The translations under genes were made by a program, and so were the position numbers. Shown here piece by piece: positions 8,145-17,344 of a stretch of 64,000 bases of DNA. The notes below the pieces were generated by a model, which worked only from the letters and a program-made list of their open reading frames with translations, was not told where the DNA came from and searched no databases. Each line of letters begins with the position of its first letter. The stretch's first letter is position 1. Source of the DNA: Phytopseudomonas daroniae (lineage in GTDB: Bacteria > Pseudomonadota > Gammaproteobacteria > Pseudomonadales > Pseudomonadaceae); assembly GCF_004327285.1 (NCBI RefSeq), contig NZ_QJUI01000011.1, positions 124,001-188,000 of the forward strand, given 5' to 3'.

Positions 8145-8813
8145 ATGCGCGAACAAGATTACGCACACAGCCCTACGCAGGTTGAACAAACCGCAGTCAG
8201 CAGCGTTCTGCGCAACACGTACGGCTTGCTGGCTCTCACCCTGGCATTCAGTGGCATTGTGGCGTTCATGGCACAGCGTGCCAATGTGCCCTACCCGAAC
8301 ATCTTCGTGGTGCTGATCGGCTTCTACGGCCTGTTCTTCCTGACTGCCAAGTTGCGCGACTCCGGCTGGGGCCTGCTGTCCACCTTCGCACTGACCGGTT
8401 TCATGGGTTACACCCTGGGCCCGATCCTCAACCGTTACATGGGCATGGCCAACGGCGCCGAAGTCGTCAGCTCGGCATTCATGATGACGGCTGTCGTCTT
8501 CTGTGGTCTGTCCGCCTACGTGCTGACTACCCGCAAGGACATGAGCTTCCTGAGCGGCTTCATCACGGCCGGTTTCTTCGTTCTGCTGGGTGCGATACTC
8601 GCTAGCTTCTTCTTCCAGATCAGCGGCCTGCAACTGGCGATCAGCGCTGGCTTCGTGCTGTTCTCGTCGGCCTGCATCCTGTTCCAGACCAGCGCGATCA
8701 TCCATGGCGGTGAGCGTAACTACATCATGGCGACCATCAGCCTGTATGTATCGATCTACAACCTGTTCATCAGCCTGCTGCAGATTTTCGGCATCATGGG
8801 TGGTGACGACTGA
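8145..8813 (+). CDS. Bax inhibitor-1 (YccA/YbhL) family membrane protein
   Basis: A 222-residue integral membrane protein with seven hydrophobic segments, matching the BI-1/YccA family. YccA-type members associate with and modulate the FtsH protease, and others are pH-sensitive calcium leak channels; which applies here is not known. The N-terminal 30 residues are polar and cytoplasmic. The last membrane segments contain [19 protein letters not shown] followed by GGDD, the acidic C-terminus typical of the family. The ATG at 8145 is preceded by AGGAG at 7 bases. It is monocistronic, with its own promoter and a strong terminator. Confidence 0.92.
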   Translation: MREQDYAHSPTQVEQTAVSSVLRNTYGLLALTLAFSGIVAFMAQRANVPYPNIFVVLIGFYGLFFLTAKLRDSGWGLLSTFALTGFMGYTLGPILNRYMGMANGAEVVSSAFMMTAVVFCGLSAYVLTTRKDMSFLSGFITAGFFVLLGAILASFFFQISGLQLAISAGFVLFSSACILFQTSAIIHGGERNYIMATISLYVSIYNLFISLLQIFGIMGGDD

Positions 8814-8830
8814 TCCGCTAAGCGCCATAC

Positions 8831-8860
8831 AAAAGGCCCGCCATTCAGGCGGGCCTTTTT
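8831..8860 (+). terminator. Rho-independent terminator
   Basis: A 12-bp stem AAAAGGCCCGCC/GGCGGGCCTTTT with a 5-base loop and T-tract, 18 bases after the Bax-inhibitor-1 family gene. Confidence 0.9.
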
Positions 8861-8880
8861 ATTTGTGAAGCATTCGAAAG

Positions 8881-9480
8881 CTATTGCTGAGCCTTTTCAC
8901 GCATTCCTTTAAGGGTGTTGAATGGTGCATCCACGACGAATTTGTTAGATAGCCAGGAGGGAACGCTACCGCCTGGATCCGTATGCACCTCGTAGATGAC
9001 CTCGACCAGGCCGTCGGCCTTGGGCGTCATCGTCCAGTATCCTTCCACGCTAGCCACCCGCACATATCCTTTTTCTTCCGGCCTGTAGTCGGGCACGCCA
9101 TGCAGTTTTCGAGTGATGCTGCCATTGGCGCCCCGTTCAGTCGTCACTTCGATAATTGAATCACGCGGCGTCACAGGCCATGGGGTATTGAAGCGCGTAT
9201 ACGTCCAGCTCTTGTCGCCCTCGTGCTCGAGCAGCCGCTGCTCCTGGCACTCATGAATCCAGGCGCAGGAAGCTACGACATCCTCCTGCAGCGCCTTGAG
9301 CTTGCCTATGTCCGCTTTTACCAGGGTCACGCCGCGGTAAGCCTTGTATGGGGAGCCGGCCACTTCGCTCAGGTACACCTTGATGCCCGACTCGTCTTTC
9401 GTCAGACGCCAATCCTCGGCGTGAGCGGCAGACGCGATACAAAGGAGTGTGCTTGCTACCACCAAACGGCTCAACGACAT
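8881..9480 (-). CDS. Secreted START-domain protein
   Basis: A 199-residue protein with a clear Sec signal peptide (MSLSRLVVASTLLCIASAAHA, cleavage after AHA) and a mature region matching START/SRPBCC-type lipid-binding domains found in many Pseudomonas periplasmic proteins (SPYKAYRGVTLVKADIG, NTPWPVTPRDSIIEV, GYWTMTPKADGLVEVIYEVHTDPGG). The ligand is unknown. The ATG at 9480 is chosen because GGAGAAG precedes it and the signal peptide begins there. Its neighbours give no functional clue. Confidence 0.85.
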   Translation of the reverse strand: MSLSRLVVASTLLCIASAAHAEDWRLTKDESGIKVYLSEVAGSPYKAYRGVTLVKADIGKLKALQEDVVASCAWIHECQEQRLLEHEGDKSWTYTRFNTPWPVTPRDSIIEVTTERGANGSITRKLHGVPDYRPEEKGYVRVASVEGYWTMTPKADGLVEVIYEVHTDPGGSVPSWLSNKFVVDAPFNTLKGMREKAQQ

Positions 9481-9523
9481 GTTCTTCTCCGAATTCACGT
9501 TTTCTTGGCACCTGTTCACCGCA

Positions 9524-9784
9524 TCAAACGGCTGTTGCCGTAGCGCCCTCCAGCCAGGCGAGCAGGCGGACGGCTTCTTCACGGCTATTACCGCAGACAT
9601 CGAAATCCGCTGAAAATGCCGAGCACACTTCAGGGCGATCCGGATGACCGAAGATATTGCAGCGGTTGTCCTGGGTGAGATTCACGCAGCGCTGACCTGC
9701 CGGCTTGCCGTTGGGCATGCCAGGGATGAAGGAACTGATAGAAGGGGAAATGCAGCAGGCGCCACAACCGGGACGGCATTGCAT
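9524..9784 (-). CDS. YkgJ-type cysteine-cluster protein
   Basis: An 86-residue protein with the YkgJ/Fe-S-or-Zn cysteine-cluster pattern: CRPGCGACC at the N-terminus, IPGMPNGKPAGQRC, then NRCNIFGHPDRPEVCSAF. Eight cysteines are arranged to bind metal. The role of the family is not established. It starts with ATG and ends 40 bases before the START-domain gene start, on the same strand. Confidence 0.85.
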   Translation of the reverse strand: MQCRPGCGACCISPSISSFIPGMPNGKPAGQRCVNLTQDNRCNIFGHPDRPEVCSAFSADFDVCGNSREEAVRLLAWLEGATATAV

Positions 9785-10173
9785 GAGACGAAACCTCGAA
9801 CGAACGACACTGCGCTGAGCAGTGCCAATTCTAGCGCGCCAGACAGGCCGTCGGCACTCCCTGCCAGCAGCCTCGATCCAGCGAGTGCCGAATCACTGGC
9901 GATATCCGGTTGAGCATCGAGAATATCCACTTCCAACTGATAAGTAACAGGACGATGTCCTGCTGTTCGCCGAAGATCATCGTCGTTTCACGACTACTGA
10001 GCGCCTGGAAAAGAGGAACATGATCTTCTATGTCGTAACGTATAGCCAGCAGCGGGAAGAGACAGAATGCATGGCGGCACTTCGCAATGGCACGAAACGG
10101 GCCATTCGTCGGTCAGACTCTGCAGTGCTTATGGCCGAGTGGAACGCACCGCGTTTACGGACAAGGAGAAGCT
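9785..10173. other. Intergenic stretch with a short hairpin
   Basis: About 390 bases between divergent genes. Only a small perfect hairpin CAGGAC-GAT-GTCCTG at 9948-9962 stands out. Open frames here are short and lack ribosome sites. It must contain the divergent promoters, which were not resolved. Confidence 0.4.
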
Positions 10174-10716
10174 ATGGGGTATTGGCTGGTCATCGACCTG
10201 GAAGCCACCACGGAAGAAGGTGGCTGGCCCATCGAACATATGGAGATCATCGAGATCGGCGCCAGCCTGGTGAACGCCAGTGGTCATGAGATCGACCATT
10301 TCCAGCGCTTCGTGCGGCCGCTGCGGCGCCCCAACCTCACCCGTTTTTGCCGGGAACTGACCCATATCAGCCAGGCAGAGGTCGATTCAGCGTCGACACT
10401 GGCCGCCCTCTGGCCGCAATTCGAACGCTGGCTGGAACCGCATCGACCGCGCCTGCAGGGCTGGTGCAGTTGGGGCGACTACGACCGCAAGCAGTTGCAG
10501 CATGATTGGCAAAGCAGCGGGCTGGTCAGCTACCTGCAGACTCTGCCCCACCTGAATCTCAAACGACGTTTCGCCGAAGAACGCCACCTGGCCCGCCCGG
10601 TCGGGCTGAATGCGGCATTGCAACTGGCCGGCATCGGCTTCAGCGGCCAGCAGCACCGCGCCCTGAGCGATGCCCGCAATACCGCCCGCCTGCTGCCGCT
10701 GGTGATGACCGGCTGA
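10174..10716 (+). CDS. DEDDh 3'-5' exonuclease (KapD/ERI1-like)
   Basis: A 180-residue protein with the DEDDh exonuclease motifs: ExoI VIDLEATTEEGG (Asp and Glu, residues 6-13), ExoII around WCSWGDYDRKQL, and ExoIII HRALSDARNTARLL carrying the catalytic His and Asp. The fold is used by ERI1-like and KapD-like exonucleases acting on RNA or DNA ends; the substrate is unknown. The ATG at 10174 follows AAGGAGAAG. The insertion HISQAEVDSA is typical of the ERI1-like branch. Confidence 0.88.
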   Translation: MGYWLVIDLEATTEEGGWPIEHMEIIEIGASLVNASGHEIDHFQRFVRPLRRPNLTRFCRELTHISQAEVDSASTLAALWPQFERWLEPHRPRLQGWCSWGDYDRKQLQHDWQSSGLVSYLQTLPHLNLKRRFAEERHLARPVGLNAALQLAGIGFSGQQHRALSDARNTARLLPLVMTG

Positions 10717-10799
10717 AGGTGCACGCCTACAGGTGACGTCAGGAAATGCCTTGGGCATACTTGCCGGCCATTTATTTCTGTCCCTTAGCGAGGATGCAC

Positions 10800-11081
10800 A
10801 TGTTCAAGGTCAATGAGTATTTCGACGGCACCGTCAAATCCATCGCGTTCGGCATGGCAGAGGGTCCGGCCACTATCGGCGTAATGGCTGCAGGCGAGTA
10901 CGAGTTCGGCACCAGCCAGCTGGAAGTCATGCATGTCATCGCTGGCGCGCTGACCGTGCAACTACCGGGTAGCGACAACTGGGAAACCTTCACCGCTGGC
11001 AGCCGCTTCACCGTACCGGCCAACAGCAAGTTTCAACTGAAGGTCGAGCAAGACACCGCCTACCTGTGCGAATACCGCTGA
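10800..11081 (+). CDS. ppnP: Pyrimidine/purine nucleoside phosphorylase PpnP
   Basis: A 93-residue cupin-fold protein of the YaiE/DUF1255 family. It performs phosphorolysis of several nucleosides to the free base and ribose 1-phosphate. Family features seen are [11 protein letters not shown], the [12 protein letters not shown] segment, the [14 protein letters not shown] strand pair and [19 protein letters not shown] lies 7 bases before the ATG at 10800. It ends just before a strong terminator shared with the convergent DUF1289 gene. Confidence 0.93.
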   Translation: MFKVNEYFDGTVKSIAFGMAEGPATIGVMAAGEYEFGTSQLEVMHVIAGALTVQLPGSDNWETFTAGSRFTVPANSKFQLKVEQDTAYLCEYR

Positions 11082-11101
11082 CAGGTTGCTCCCGCTCCAG
11101 T

Positions 11102-11129
11102 GAAAACGCCCCGTGATCGGGGCGTTTTC
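11102..11129. terminator. Bidirectional Rho-independent terminator
   Basis: A perfect 12-bp stem GAAAACGCCCCG/CGGGGCGTTTTC with a 4-base loop between convergent genes. A-rich and T-rich ends serve both strands. Confidence 0.92.
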
Positions 11130-11150
11130 ACTTCTGGCGCAAGCGAGCGC

Positions 11151-11627
11151 CTAGACGCGCAGTTCCATACCTTCCCTGAGAAATCGCGGGGCGATGTAAC
11201 GCTCGAAATGCGCCTCGGAGAGCAGGAAGAACTCGCGGTCGATGGCGTCACGCAGGTCAGGCAGTTCCCAGTCGCGAAACTCCGGCAGCAGGGAAATACC
11301 GTAGGCGTCCACCTGGGTGATCACCCGGGCGCCACGGGCCAGCAACTGGTAGGCCCAGCAATAGGCGGATTGGTGTGGAACGAAGCGGATCTTTCGCTGC
11401 TCTAGCTGTTTAAGCAGAAGCCCCTCGTCGAAAACCTCCAGCTTGGCGGTCATCACCTGTACCAGCAGCATCTCCAGACGCAGCCACACCGCCTGTTTTT
11501 CCTCGTCGCTGTAGCCGTTCCAGTTGATCACCTCGTGGTGGAAGCGCTTGCAGCCGCGGCACACGGAGTCCCCGAATACCGTGGAGCAAAGGCCTACGCA
11601 AGGCGTCTTGATACGTTGATTGGACAT
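11151..11627 (-). CDS. DUF1289 domain protein
   Basis: About 158 residues. The N-terminal DUF1289 motif is TPCVGLCSTVFGDSVCRGCKRFHHEVINW (shown here only by its key residues: four cysteines in a C-x3-C-x8-C-x2-C spacing), which probably binds a metal or Fe-S cluster. The following 100 residues are an accompanying helical domain seen in Pseudomonas homologues, with no known function. The start at 11627 is preferred over an ATG 9 bases earlier; neither has a strong ribosome site. Confidence 0.8.
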   Translation of the reverse strand: MSNQRIKTPCVGLCSTVFGDSVCRGCKRFHHEVINWNGYSDEEKQAVWLRLEMLLVQVMTAKLEVFDEGLLLKQLEQRKIRFVPHQSAYCWAYQLLARGARVITQVDAYGISLLPEFRDWELPDLRDAIDREFFLLSEAHFERYIAPRFLREGMELRV

Positions 11628-11714
11628 GCGTTGCATCGATACACAGGACTATAGAGGGTGCATCTTAGCCCTTTGTCTAATACGGATCACCCCTGAGGGT
11701 GATGGGTCTTTCGC

Positions 11715-12023
11715 TTAACTTTGCTCCAGTTTTCCGCTAGAATCAGCGCGCCTTGCGAAAGGCGCCAATGTCCGTTGGAAGCTGTTTTCAAAGCGTCACG
11801 AGCACAGTCGATCCTGCAGGTACGATGTTGGCATGGTCATCCCTCGACCATGCCAACCCCTCATCAAGCCCGTCCTGCCGGCGTAAAACTTTGAAAGCAG
11901 CTTCCGGATGGAAGCGTTGAAACCATCGCACGCGGCCCATGAGGCTGCGCTGCGGATGTGTTTAACGTGTTCCTGCATGCGTCCCGGACTCCCTATTTGG
12001 GATCACTGATGAGGGTAATAACT
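11715..12023 (+). promoter_or_regulatory. Long structured leader of acnB with putative promoter
   Basis: TTAACT (11715-11720) and TAGAAT (11738-11743), 17 bases apart, form a plausible promoter. The predicted transcript has about 270 untranslated bases. It contains a 17-base arm at 11777-11793 that pairs with 11889-11905 at 16 of 17 positions, enclosing a perfect 11-bp hairpin (11828-11838 with 11846-11856). No start codon with a ribosome site lies inside. It may be a regulatory leader or a separate small RNA ended by the inner hairpin. Confidence 0.5.
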
Positions 12024-14633
12024 GTGCTTGAAGCCTACCGCAAACACGTAGCAGAGCGTGCCGCCCAGGGTATCGTGCCCCAGCCGCTAAACGCCGAACA
12101 AACCGCTGGTCTCGTCGACCTGCTGAAGAACCCGCCGGCCGGCGAAGAAGAATTCCTCCTCGACCTGATCACCAACCGCGTGCCGCCAGGCGTCGACGAA
12201 GCGGCCTATGTAAAAGCCGGTTTCCTCTCCGCCATCGCCAAAGGCGAAGCCACCTCCCCCCTGCTCGACAAGAAGCGCGCGACCGAACTGCTCGGCACCA
12301 TGCAGGGTGGCTACAACATCGCGACACTGGTCGAGTTGCTGGATGACGCCGACCTGGGCGCCATCGCCGCCGAACAGCTGAAGCACACCCTGCTGATGTT
12401 CGACGCCTTCCACGACGTTGCCGAGAAAGCCAAAGCGGGCAATGCTCACGCTCAGGGCGTGCTGCAATCCTGGGCCGATGGCGAGTGGTTCAAGAAGCGC
12501 CCTACCCTGGCCGAGAAGATCAGCCTGCGCGTTTTCAAGGTAACCGGCGAAACCAACACCGACGACCTGTCGCCCGCTCCCGATGCCTGGTCGCGCCCGG
12601 ATATCCCGCTGCACGCCCTGGCCATGCTGAAAATGGCCCGCGAAGGCATCGTGCCTGACGAGCAAGGCGCCATCGGCCCGATGAAGCAGATCGCTCAGAT
12701 GTACGGCGACGGCTTCCCGGTTGCCTACGTCGGTGACGTGGTCGGTACCGGTTCCTCGCGTAAATCCGCCACCAACTCGGTGCTGTGGTTCTTCGGCGAC
12801 GACATTCCGTACGTGCCAAACAAACGTGCTGGCGGTTTCTGCTTCGGCACCAAGATCGCTCCGATCTTCTACAACACCATGGAAGATGCTGGCGCCCTGC
12901 CAATCGAGTTCGACGTGTCGAACATCAACATGGGCGACGTGATCGACGTTTATCCTTATGCTGGCAAAGTCTGCAAGCACGATAGCGACGAAGTGATCAC
13001 CACCTTCGAACTGAAGACTCCGGTTCTGCTGGACGAAGTTCGCGCTGGCGGCCGTATCCCGCTGATCGTTGGTCGCGGCCTGACCGACAAGGCGCGCGCC
13101 GAGCTGGGCCTGGGCCCAACCGACCTGTTCAAACTGCCGGAAGCACCGGTCGACACCGGCAAGGGCTACACCCTGGCGCAGAAGATGGTCGGCAAGGCGT
13201 GCGGCCTGCCGGAAGGCAAAGGCGTTCGTCCTGGCACCTACTGCGAACCGAAGATGACCACCGTCGGCTCCCAGGACACCACTGGCCCGATGACCCGCGA
13301 CGAGCTGAAAGACCTGGCTTGCCTGGGCTTCTCCGCTGACCTGGTGATGCAGTCCTTCTGCCACACCGCGGCCTATCCGAAGCCGATCGACGTCACCACC
13401 CACCACACCCTGCCGGATTTCATCCGCACCCGTGGCGGCGTATCGCTGCGTCCTGGCGACGGCATCATCCACAGCTGGCTGAACCGCATGCTGCTGCCGG
13501 ATACCGTCGGTACCGGTGGTGACTCGCACACCCGCTTCCCGATCGGCATCTCCTTCCCGGCCGGTTCCGGTCTGGTCGCCTTCGCCGCAGCCACCGGCGT
13601 CATGCCGCTGGACATGCCGGAGTCGGTTCTGGTGCGTTTCAAGGGCAAGCTGCAACCGGGCATCACCCTGCGTGACCTGGTGCATGCCATCCCTTACTAC
13701 GGTATCCAGAAAGGCCTGCTGACCGTCGAGAAGAAAGGCAAGATCAACGCCTTCTCCGGCCGCATCCTGGAAATCGAAGGCCTGGACGACCTGACCGTCG
13801 AGCAAGCATTCGAGCTGTCCGACGCCTCTGCCGAGCGTTCCGCCGCAGGTTGCACCATCAAGCTGCCGGAAAAAGCCATTGCCGAGTACCTGAAGTCGAA
13901 CATCACCCTGCTGCGCTGGATGATCAGCGAAGGCTACGGCGATGCGCGCACCATGGAGCGTCGCGCTCAAGCGATGGAAGCCTGGCTGGCCAACCCTGTA
14001 CTGCTCAGCGCAGACAAGGACGCCGAATACGCCGAGATCGTCGAGATCGACCTGGCCGATATCAAGGAGCCGGTACTCTGCGCACCTAACGATCCGGACG
14101 ACGCTCGCCTGCTGTCCAGCGTTCAGGGCCAGAAGATCGACGAAGTCTTCATCGGTTCGTGCATGACCAACATCGGTCACTTCCGTGCTGCCGGTAAACT
14201 GCTGGACAAGGTCAAAGGGCAGCTGCCAACCCGTCTGTGGCTGTCGCCGCCGACCAAGATGGATGCTCACCAACTGACCGAGGAAGGCTACTACGGCATC
14301 TACGGCAAGGCTGGCGCACGCATGGAAATGCCGGGCTGCTCGCTGTGCATGGGTAACCAGGCACGTGTGGAGCCGAACTCGACCGTGGTGTCGACTTCGA
14401 CCCGTAACTTCCCGAACCGTCTGGGCGATGGTGCCAACGTGTTCCTGGCCTCCGCCGAACTGGCTGCCGTTGCTTCGATCCTGGGCAAGCTGCCAACCGT
14501 CGAGGAGTACATGGAGTACGCGGCGAATATCGACAGCATGGCTGCCGATATCTATCGCTACCTGAGCTTCGACCAGATCGCCGAGTTCCGCGAAGCTGCG
14601 GCCAGCGCGAACATCCCGGTCGTGCAAGCCTGA
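12024..14633 (+). CDS. acnB: Bifunctional aconitate hydratase 2 / 2-methylisocitrate dehydratase
   Basis: AcnB interconverts citrate and isocitrate in the TCA cycle and also dehydrates 2-methylisocitrate; the apo form can bind mRNA. The 869-residue protein has the AcnB order: N-terminal HEAT-like domain ([20 protein letters not shown] onward), swivel domain ([19 protein letters not shown]) and catalytic domains. The 4Fe-4S ligands are the Cys in [15 protein letters not shown] and the two in [13 protein letters not shown]. The GTG at 12024, with GAGGG 8-9 bases upstream, matches the family N-terminus. The 3' end is repeated, diverged, at 27140. Confidence 0.97.
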   Translation: MLEAYRKHVAERAAQGIVPQPLNAEQTAGLVDLLKNPPAGEEEFLLDLITNRVPPGVDEAAYVKAGFLSAIAKGEATSPLLDKKRATELLGTMQGGYNIATLVELLDDADLGAIAAEQLKHTLLMFDAFHDVAEKAKAGNAHAQGVLQSWADGEWFKKRPTLAEKISLRVFKVTGETNTDDLSPAPDAWSRPDIPLHALAMLKMAREGIVPDEQGAIGPMKQIAQMYGDGFPVAYVGDVVGTGSSRKSATNSVLWFFGDDIPYVPNKRAGGFCFGTKIAPIFYNTMEDAGALPIEFDVSNINMGDVIDVYPYAGKVCKHDSDEVITTFELKTPVLLDEVRAGGRIPLIVGRGLTDKARAELGLGPTDLFKLPEAPVDTGKGYTLAQKMVGKACGLPEGKGVRPGTYCEPKMTTVGSQDTTGPMTRDELKDLACLGFSADLVMQSFCHTAAYPKPIDVTTHHTLPDFIRTRGGVSLRPGDGIIHSWLNRMLLPDTVGTGGDSHTRFPIGISFPAGSGLVAFAAATGVMPLDMPESVLVRFKGKLQPGITLRDLVHAIPYYGIQKGLLTVEKKGKINAFSGRILEIEGLDDLTVEQAFELSDASAERSAAGCTIKLPEKAIAEYLKSNITLLRWMISEGYGDARTMERRAQAMEAWLANPVLLSADKDAEYAEIVEIDLADIKEPVLCAPNDPDDARLLSSVQGQKIDEVFIGSCMTNIGHFRAAGKLLDKVKGQLPTRLWLSPPTKMDAHQLTEEGYYGIYGKAGARMEMPGCSLCMGNQARVEPNSTVVSTSTRNFPNRLGDGANVFLASAELAAVASILGKLPTVEEYMEYAANIDSMAADIYRYLSFDQIAEFREAAASANIPVVQA

Positions 14634-14687
14634 TGCATCATCGGTAATGAATGAAGGAGCCCCGCTTTATGCGGGGCTTTTTTATGG
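14514..14687 (+). repeat. Left copy of the acnB 3'-end repeat
   Basis: The last 40 codons of acnB, the stop, spacer and terminator down to TTTTTTATGG recur at 27140-27301. This copy is continuous with intact acnB. The pair brackets about 12.5 kb. Confidence 0.85.
14658..14683 (+). terminator. acnB terminator
   Basis: A stem AGCCCCGC/GCGGGGCT with loop TTTAT and a T-run, 25 bases after the stop codon. Confidence 0.92.
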
Positions 14688-14926
14688 TGCATCAGACAGA
14701 GGCGCACTCATTGCAGTCGCCTGGATTTGAATCGAATATTGCGTGGTTCGACAGCCAGGGATTGGTACATCTCTCACAACCTCCCGAACCGCCGGGTTGC
14801 GCCCCCCATGTGGGGAACACCCTATGGCGGCCGCCCCTTATGCCGAGTTCATGTGTCGTCTTCTCCGGCTTTTTGTACGCCAGGAGGATACCGACAAGGC
14901 GTCGACGCTGATTGCATGGTGCTCGC

Positions 14927-16093
14927 TCACGCATTCCCAGCGAGGGCCGCGCTGAGGTAATACAGGCCGGCCAGTGCAACGCCACCCGACCCGAAGCGCC
15001 GCAGTGCCATCGAAAGGCGTGTTTGCCTGGCATTTCCCAGGAACTGGCTATGCGTCACCTTGAGAAGGACGAACAACGGCAGCAACAGCACCTGATGACC
15101 GAGTTCGACGCCGAGGCTGAAGCCCAGCAGTGCATACAAGATAGTCTCTTTGGGCATCTGCTGCATAAGGTCGAGCAGGCCGCCGGCGAAACCCAGGCCG
15201 TGGAACAAGCCGAAGCAGAAGGCCACGGCCAGCCGGGCACGCCCATGTGTCGAGGCCGGCCAGAAGAGGTTCTGCAGCGCTACGACGACGATGCTGGTGG
15301 CGATCAGCGGTTCCACCACCATCGCAGGCAGGTGTACCCAGCCCAGCGCGGCCAGCGTCAAGGTGATCGAATGCGCGAGCGTAAAGGCCGTGACCACCTT
15401 TAGCAGTTTCCAGAACGTCGCTGCCGCAAGTGCCAGGGCGGTGGCGAACAACAGGTGGTCGTAGCCGGTGAGGATGTGGTGGACGCCGTGCCAGAAGAAG
15501 GTGCCGATCACCGGCTGGCGCTGTTCCATGCCCGCCCCCAATACGGAAGCGCCGCCGACCGTGAAATCCAGCCGGTAGCTGGACTGGTCGGAACTGCGCT
15601 GTTGGCCACGGATGTGGACAGCCGGATCGCTCGGCATCAGGGCGTTCACCAGATAGACGACTCTGGCGCTCGGGTGGCGCTGCTCCAGCGTGAGCCGGTA
15701 ATCGCCATCACTGGATGACAGCTCGGCACGGAGCGCGAACGCGATGTCGCCCAGGCCCCAGCGTATGGCCTCGACCGGCGCATAGGCCGAAGATACCAGT
15801 CGCAGTGACAATGGGTGGCCATCAATGTCGAGCGCAAGCTCCCCGGCCACCTGCTCCGCATAGGCCCGCTGCTCGACTTCGGAGAGGACGCCATCGCCGT
15901 CCGTGTCGATATCGGCAAGTATCGCACCTGCCACCTCCACGCCTGGCGTCAGACGCAGTTGCAGGACAACATGATCTCTTTCGACGCTCACCATTGTGGC
16001 GTGCAGGTATTCGTCCAGCCGGTGCGCCGGCGCGGACGCGCTCCAGCAGGCGCACAGGAGGAAGGCGAGCAGCGCCCGCCAGGCTTTCGTCAT
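14927..16093 (-). CDS. HupE/UreJ-family membrane protein with EF-hand-like loop
   Basis: A 388-residue protein. A signal peptide (ending ASAPA, about residue 22) leads an exported N-terminal domain of about 180 residues, containing an EF-hand-like acidic loop DIDTDGDGVLSEVE. A C-terminal HupE/UreJ-type membrane domain follows with about six segments and conserved histidines (FWHGVHHILTGYDHLLF, FTLAHSITL, FGLFHGLGFAGGL). HupE and UreJ relatives are linked to nickel or cobalt transport, but this longer form is usually of unknown role. Its ATG overlaps the stop of the DUF3500 gene as ATGA, so the two are translationally coupled. The calcium-binding and metal roles are inference. Confidence 0.85.
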   Translation of the reverse strand: MTKAWRALLAFLLCACWSASAPAHRLDEYLHATMVSVERDHVVLQLRLTPGVEVAGAILADIDTDGDGVLSEVEQRAYAEQVAGELALDIDGHPLSLRLVSSAYAPVEAIRWGLGDIAFALRAELSSSDGDYRLTLEQRHPSARVVYLVNALMPSDPAVHIRGQQRSSDQSSYRLDFTVGGASVLGAGMEQRQPVIGTFFWHGVHHILTGYDHLLFATALALAAATFWKLLKVVTAFTLAHSITLTLAALGWVHLPAMVVEPLIATSIVVVALQNLFWPASTHGRARLAVAFCFGLFHGLGFAGGLLDLMQQMPKETILYALLGFSLGVELGHQVLLLPLFVLLKVTHSQFLGNARQTRLSMALRRFGSGGVALAGLYYLSAALAGNA

Positions 16094-17325
16094 GGCTGGG
16101 TGAGTTGCTGGCCGTAGTCGTTGGTGGGATCGCGATAGACCGTGTGGACGTGCATCGTCGGGTCGCCGCCCACGCCCTGGGGCGAGAATTCGATGACCAG
16201 CTTCGGCCCCTGGATGCGGTAGTAGGCGCTGCCGTTCCTGCCCGGCTCATGAGTGGTCGGGCCGCTCCAGGCGAACCAGGTGTCGTCCAGCCCGGCGCGG
16301 ATCTCGGCCATGCGCGGCGCGGCATAGGCGTCGCCCACGATGCCGGCCCATTCGCCGATCAGGTCGAGCAGCAGCGCGCGCTGGCGCTCGTCCATGGCCG
16401 ATGCCTTCAGGCCCTCGGGCACGATGGTCTCTGCGCTGCTCCCCGGCCCGAGCACCAGATCGCCCACGCGGTAGTCGAGAATGGCCTGCTGACGCTGCGG
16501 GTCGTCCAGCGCCCCTAGCAGCGCGAACGCCTTGTCGTTTTCCCCGGCGAGCACGCGGACGGTTCTGCCGCCCACCGTATAGACGGACGGCTGGGCGCCG
16601 GTGAGGGTCGGCGTGAGCACGCCGCGTGCACCGATGATCACCACGTTGAGGCCGAGGTGGTGTCCACCGAACTGCACCATCCACGGCGCGCTGGCGCTTG
16701 GCGTGCCGAAGATGCCGAGGGTGTAGTACGCCGTGCCGGAGGCGTAGTTGGTGCCGCCTTCGGACAAGGCCTGGTCGGAGCCCATGATGTCCAGCACCTT
16801 CTGGTAGCCCTGGGGACTGAGCAGCGTTTGCAGCAGGTGCAGCGCCGCAGTGCGCTGGGCGTCGTTCAGGTTGCCGAGCTGCAGGCCGGGGCGTGGCACG
16901 TCGCTGACCGGATAGTTGGACCAGACGGCCGCGCCATACTGCTCGCCGACAAAGCCGCCGGCCGGCCCCATGCCGGAACCACCGCCGCCTGCCCCGCCCT
17001 CAGGCCGCTGGCCAGGAGGACGCCCCGCTTCTCCTGCACGAGAATCCTGACCACCATTATCCGATTCGTCCGGCTGCGGCTCGCTGCGAGCGAATGTCGC
17101 GGTGGTCGCGCTCTTTTGCGGCGTGAAAGGGAATTGCACCTTCGCGCGCTGCTCGGCATCGAGTGCGCTCAGGAAGGCGGCCGTTGCGGTCACCACAGCC
17201 TGCGTTTGCTCTTGTGCCGTGATCGGCACCACGACGCCAGTGGAAGAGTCGGCCGCCCAGCCCTCGCTGCCGAGGGCCGCACCGGTCAGCATCAGGGCCG
17301 ATACGATGCATGTCAGTTTGCCCAT
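16090..17325 (-). CDS. Exported DUF3500 protein
   Basis: A 411-residue protein with a Sec signal peptide (GKLTCIVSALMLTGAALG.., cleavage near residue 24) and a DUF3500 body. Features are a glycine/proline-rich linker around residues 85-125, FLSALDAEQRAKVQFPF, WMVQFGGHHLGLNVVI and, near the C-terminus, DDTWFAWSG with YYRIQGPKLVIEFS and the MHVHTVYRDPTNDYG end. The family has no known activity; the conserved His and Asp residues suggest metal binding. GGGGAG precedes the start. It sits between the esterase (20 bases upstream) and HupE (overlapping), indicating one operon. Confidence 0.85.
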   Translation of the reverse strand: MGKLTCIVSALMLTGAALGSEGWAADSSTGVVVPITAQEQTQAVVTATAAFLSALDAEQRAKVQFPFTPQKSATTATFARSEPQPDESDNGGQDSRAGEAGRPPGQRPEGGAGGGGSGMGPAGGFVGEQYGAAVWSNYPVSDVPRPGLQLGNLNDAQRTAALHLLQTLLSPQGYQKVLDIMGSDQALSEGGTNYASGTAYYTLGIFGTPSASAPWMVQFGGHHLGLNVVIIGARGVLTPTLTGAQPSVYTVGGRTVRVLAGENDKAFALLGALDDPQRQQAILDYRVGDLVLGPGSSAETIVPEGLKASAMDERQRALLLDLIGEWAGIVGDAYAAPRMAEIRAGLDDTWFAWSGPTTHEPGRNGSAYYRIQGPKLVIEFSPQGVGGDPTMHVHTVYRDPTNDYGQQLTQP

Positions 17326-17344
17326 TCTCGATACTCCCCTTGAA

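Noticed and set aside
12087..14627. Very long open frame antisense to acnB
   Set aside because: It is a shadow of high-GC codon use in a clearly real acnB; it has no ribosome site and no recognisable domain.
14651..14926. Short frames between the acnB terminator and the HupE gene
   Set aside because: They start inside the terminator or lack ribosome sites, and overlap in several frames without a coherent protein.
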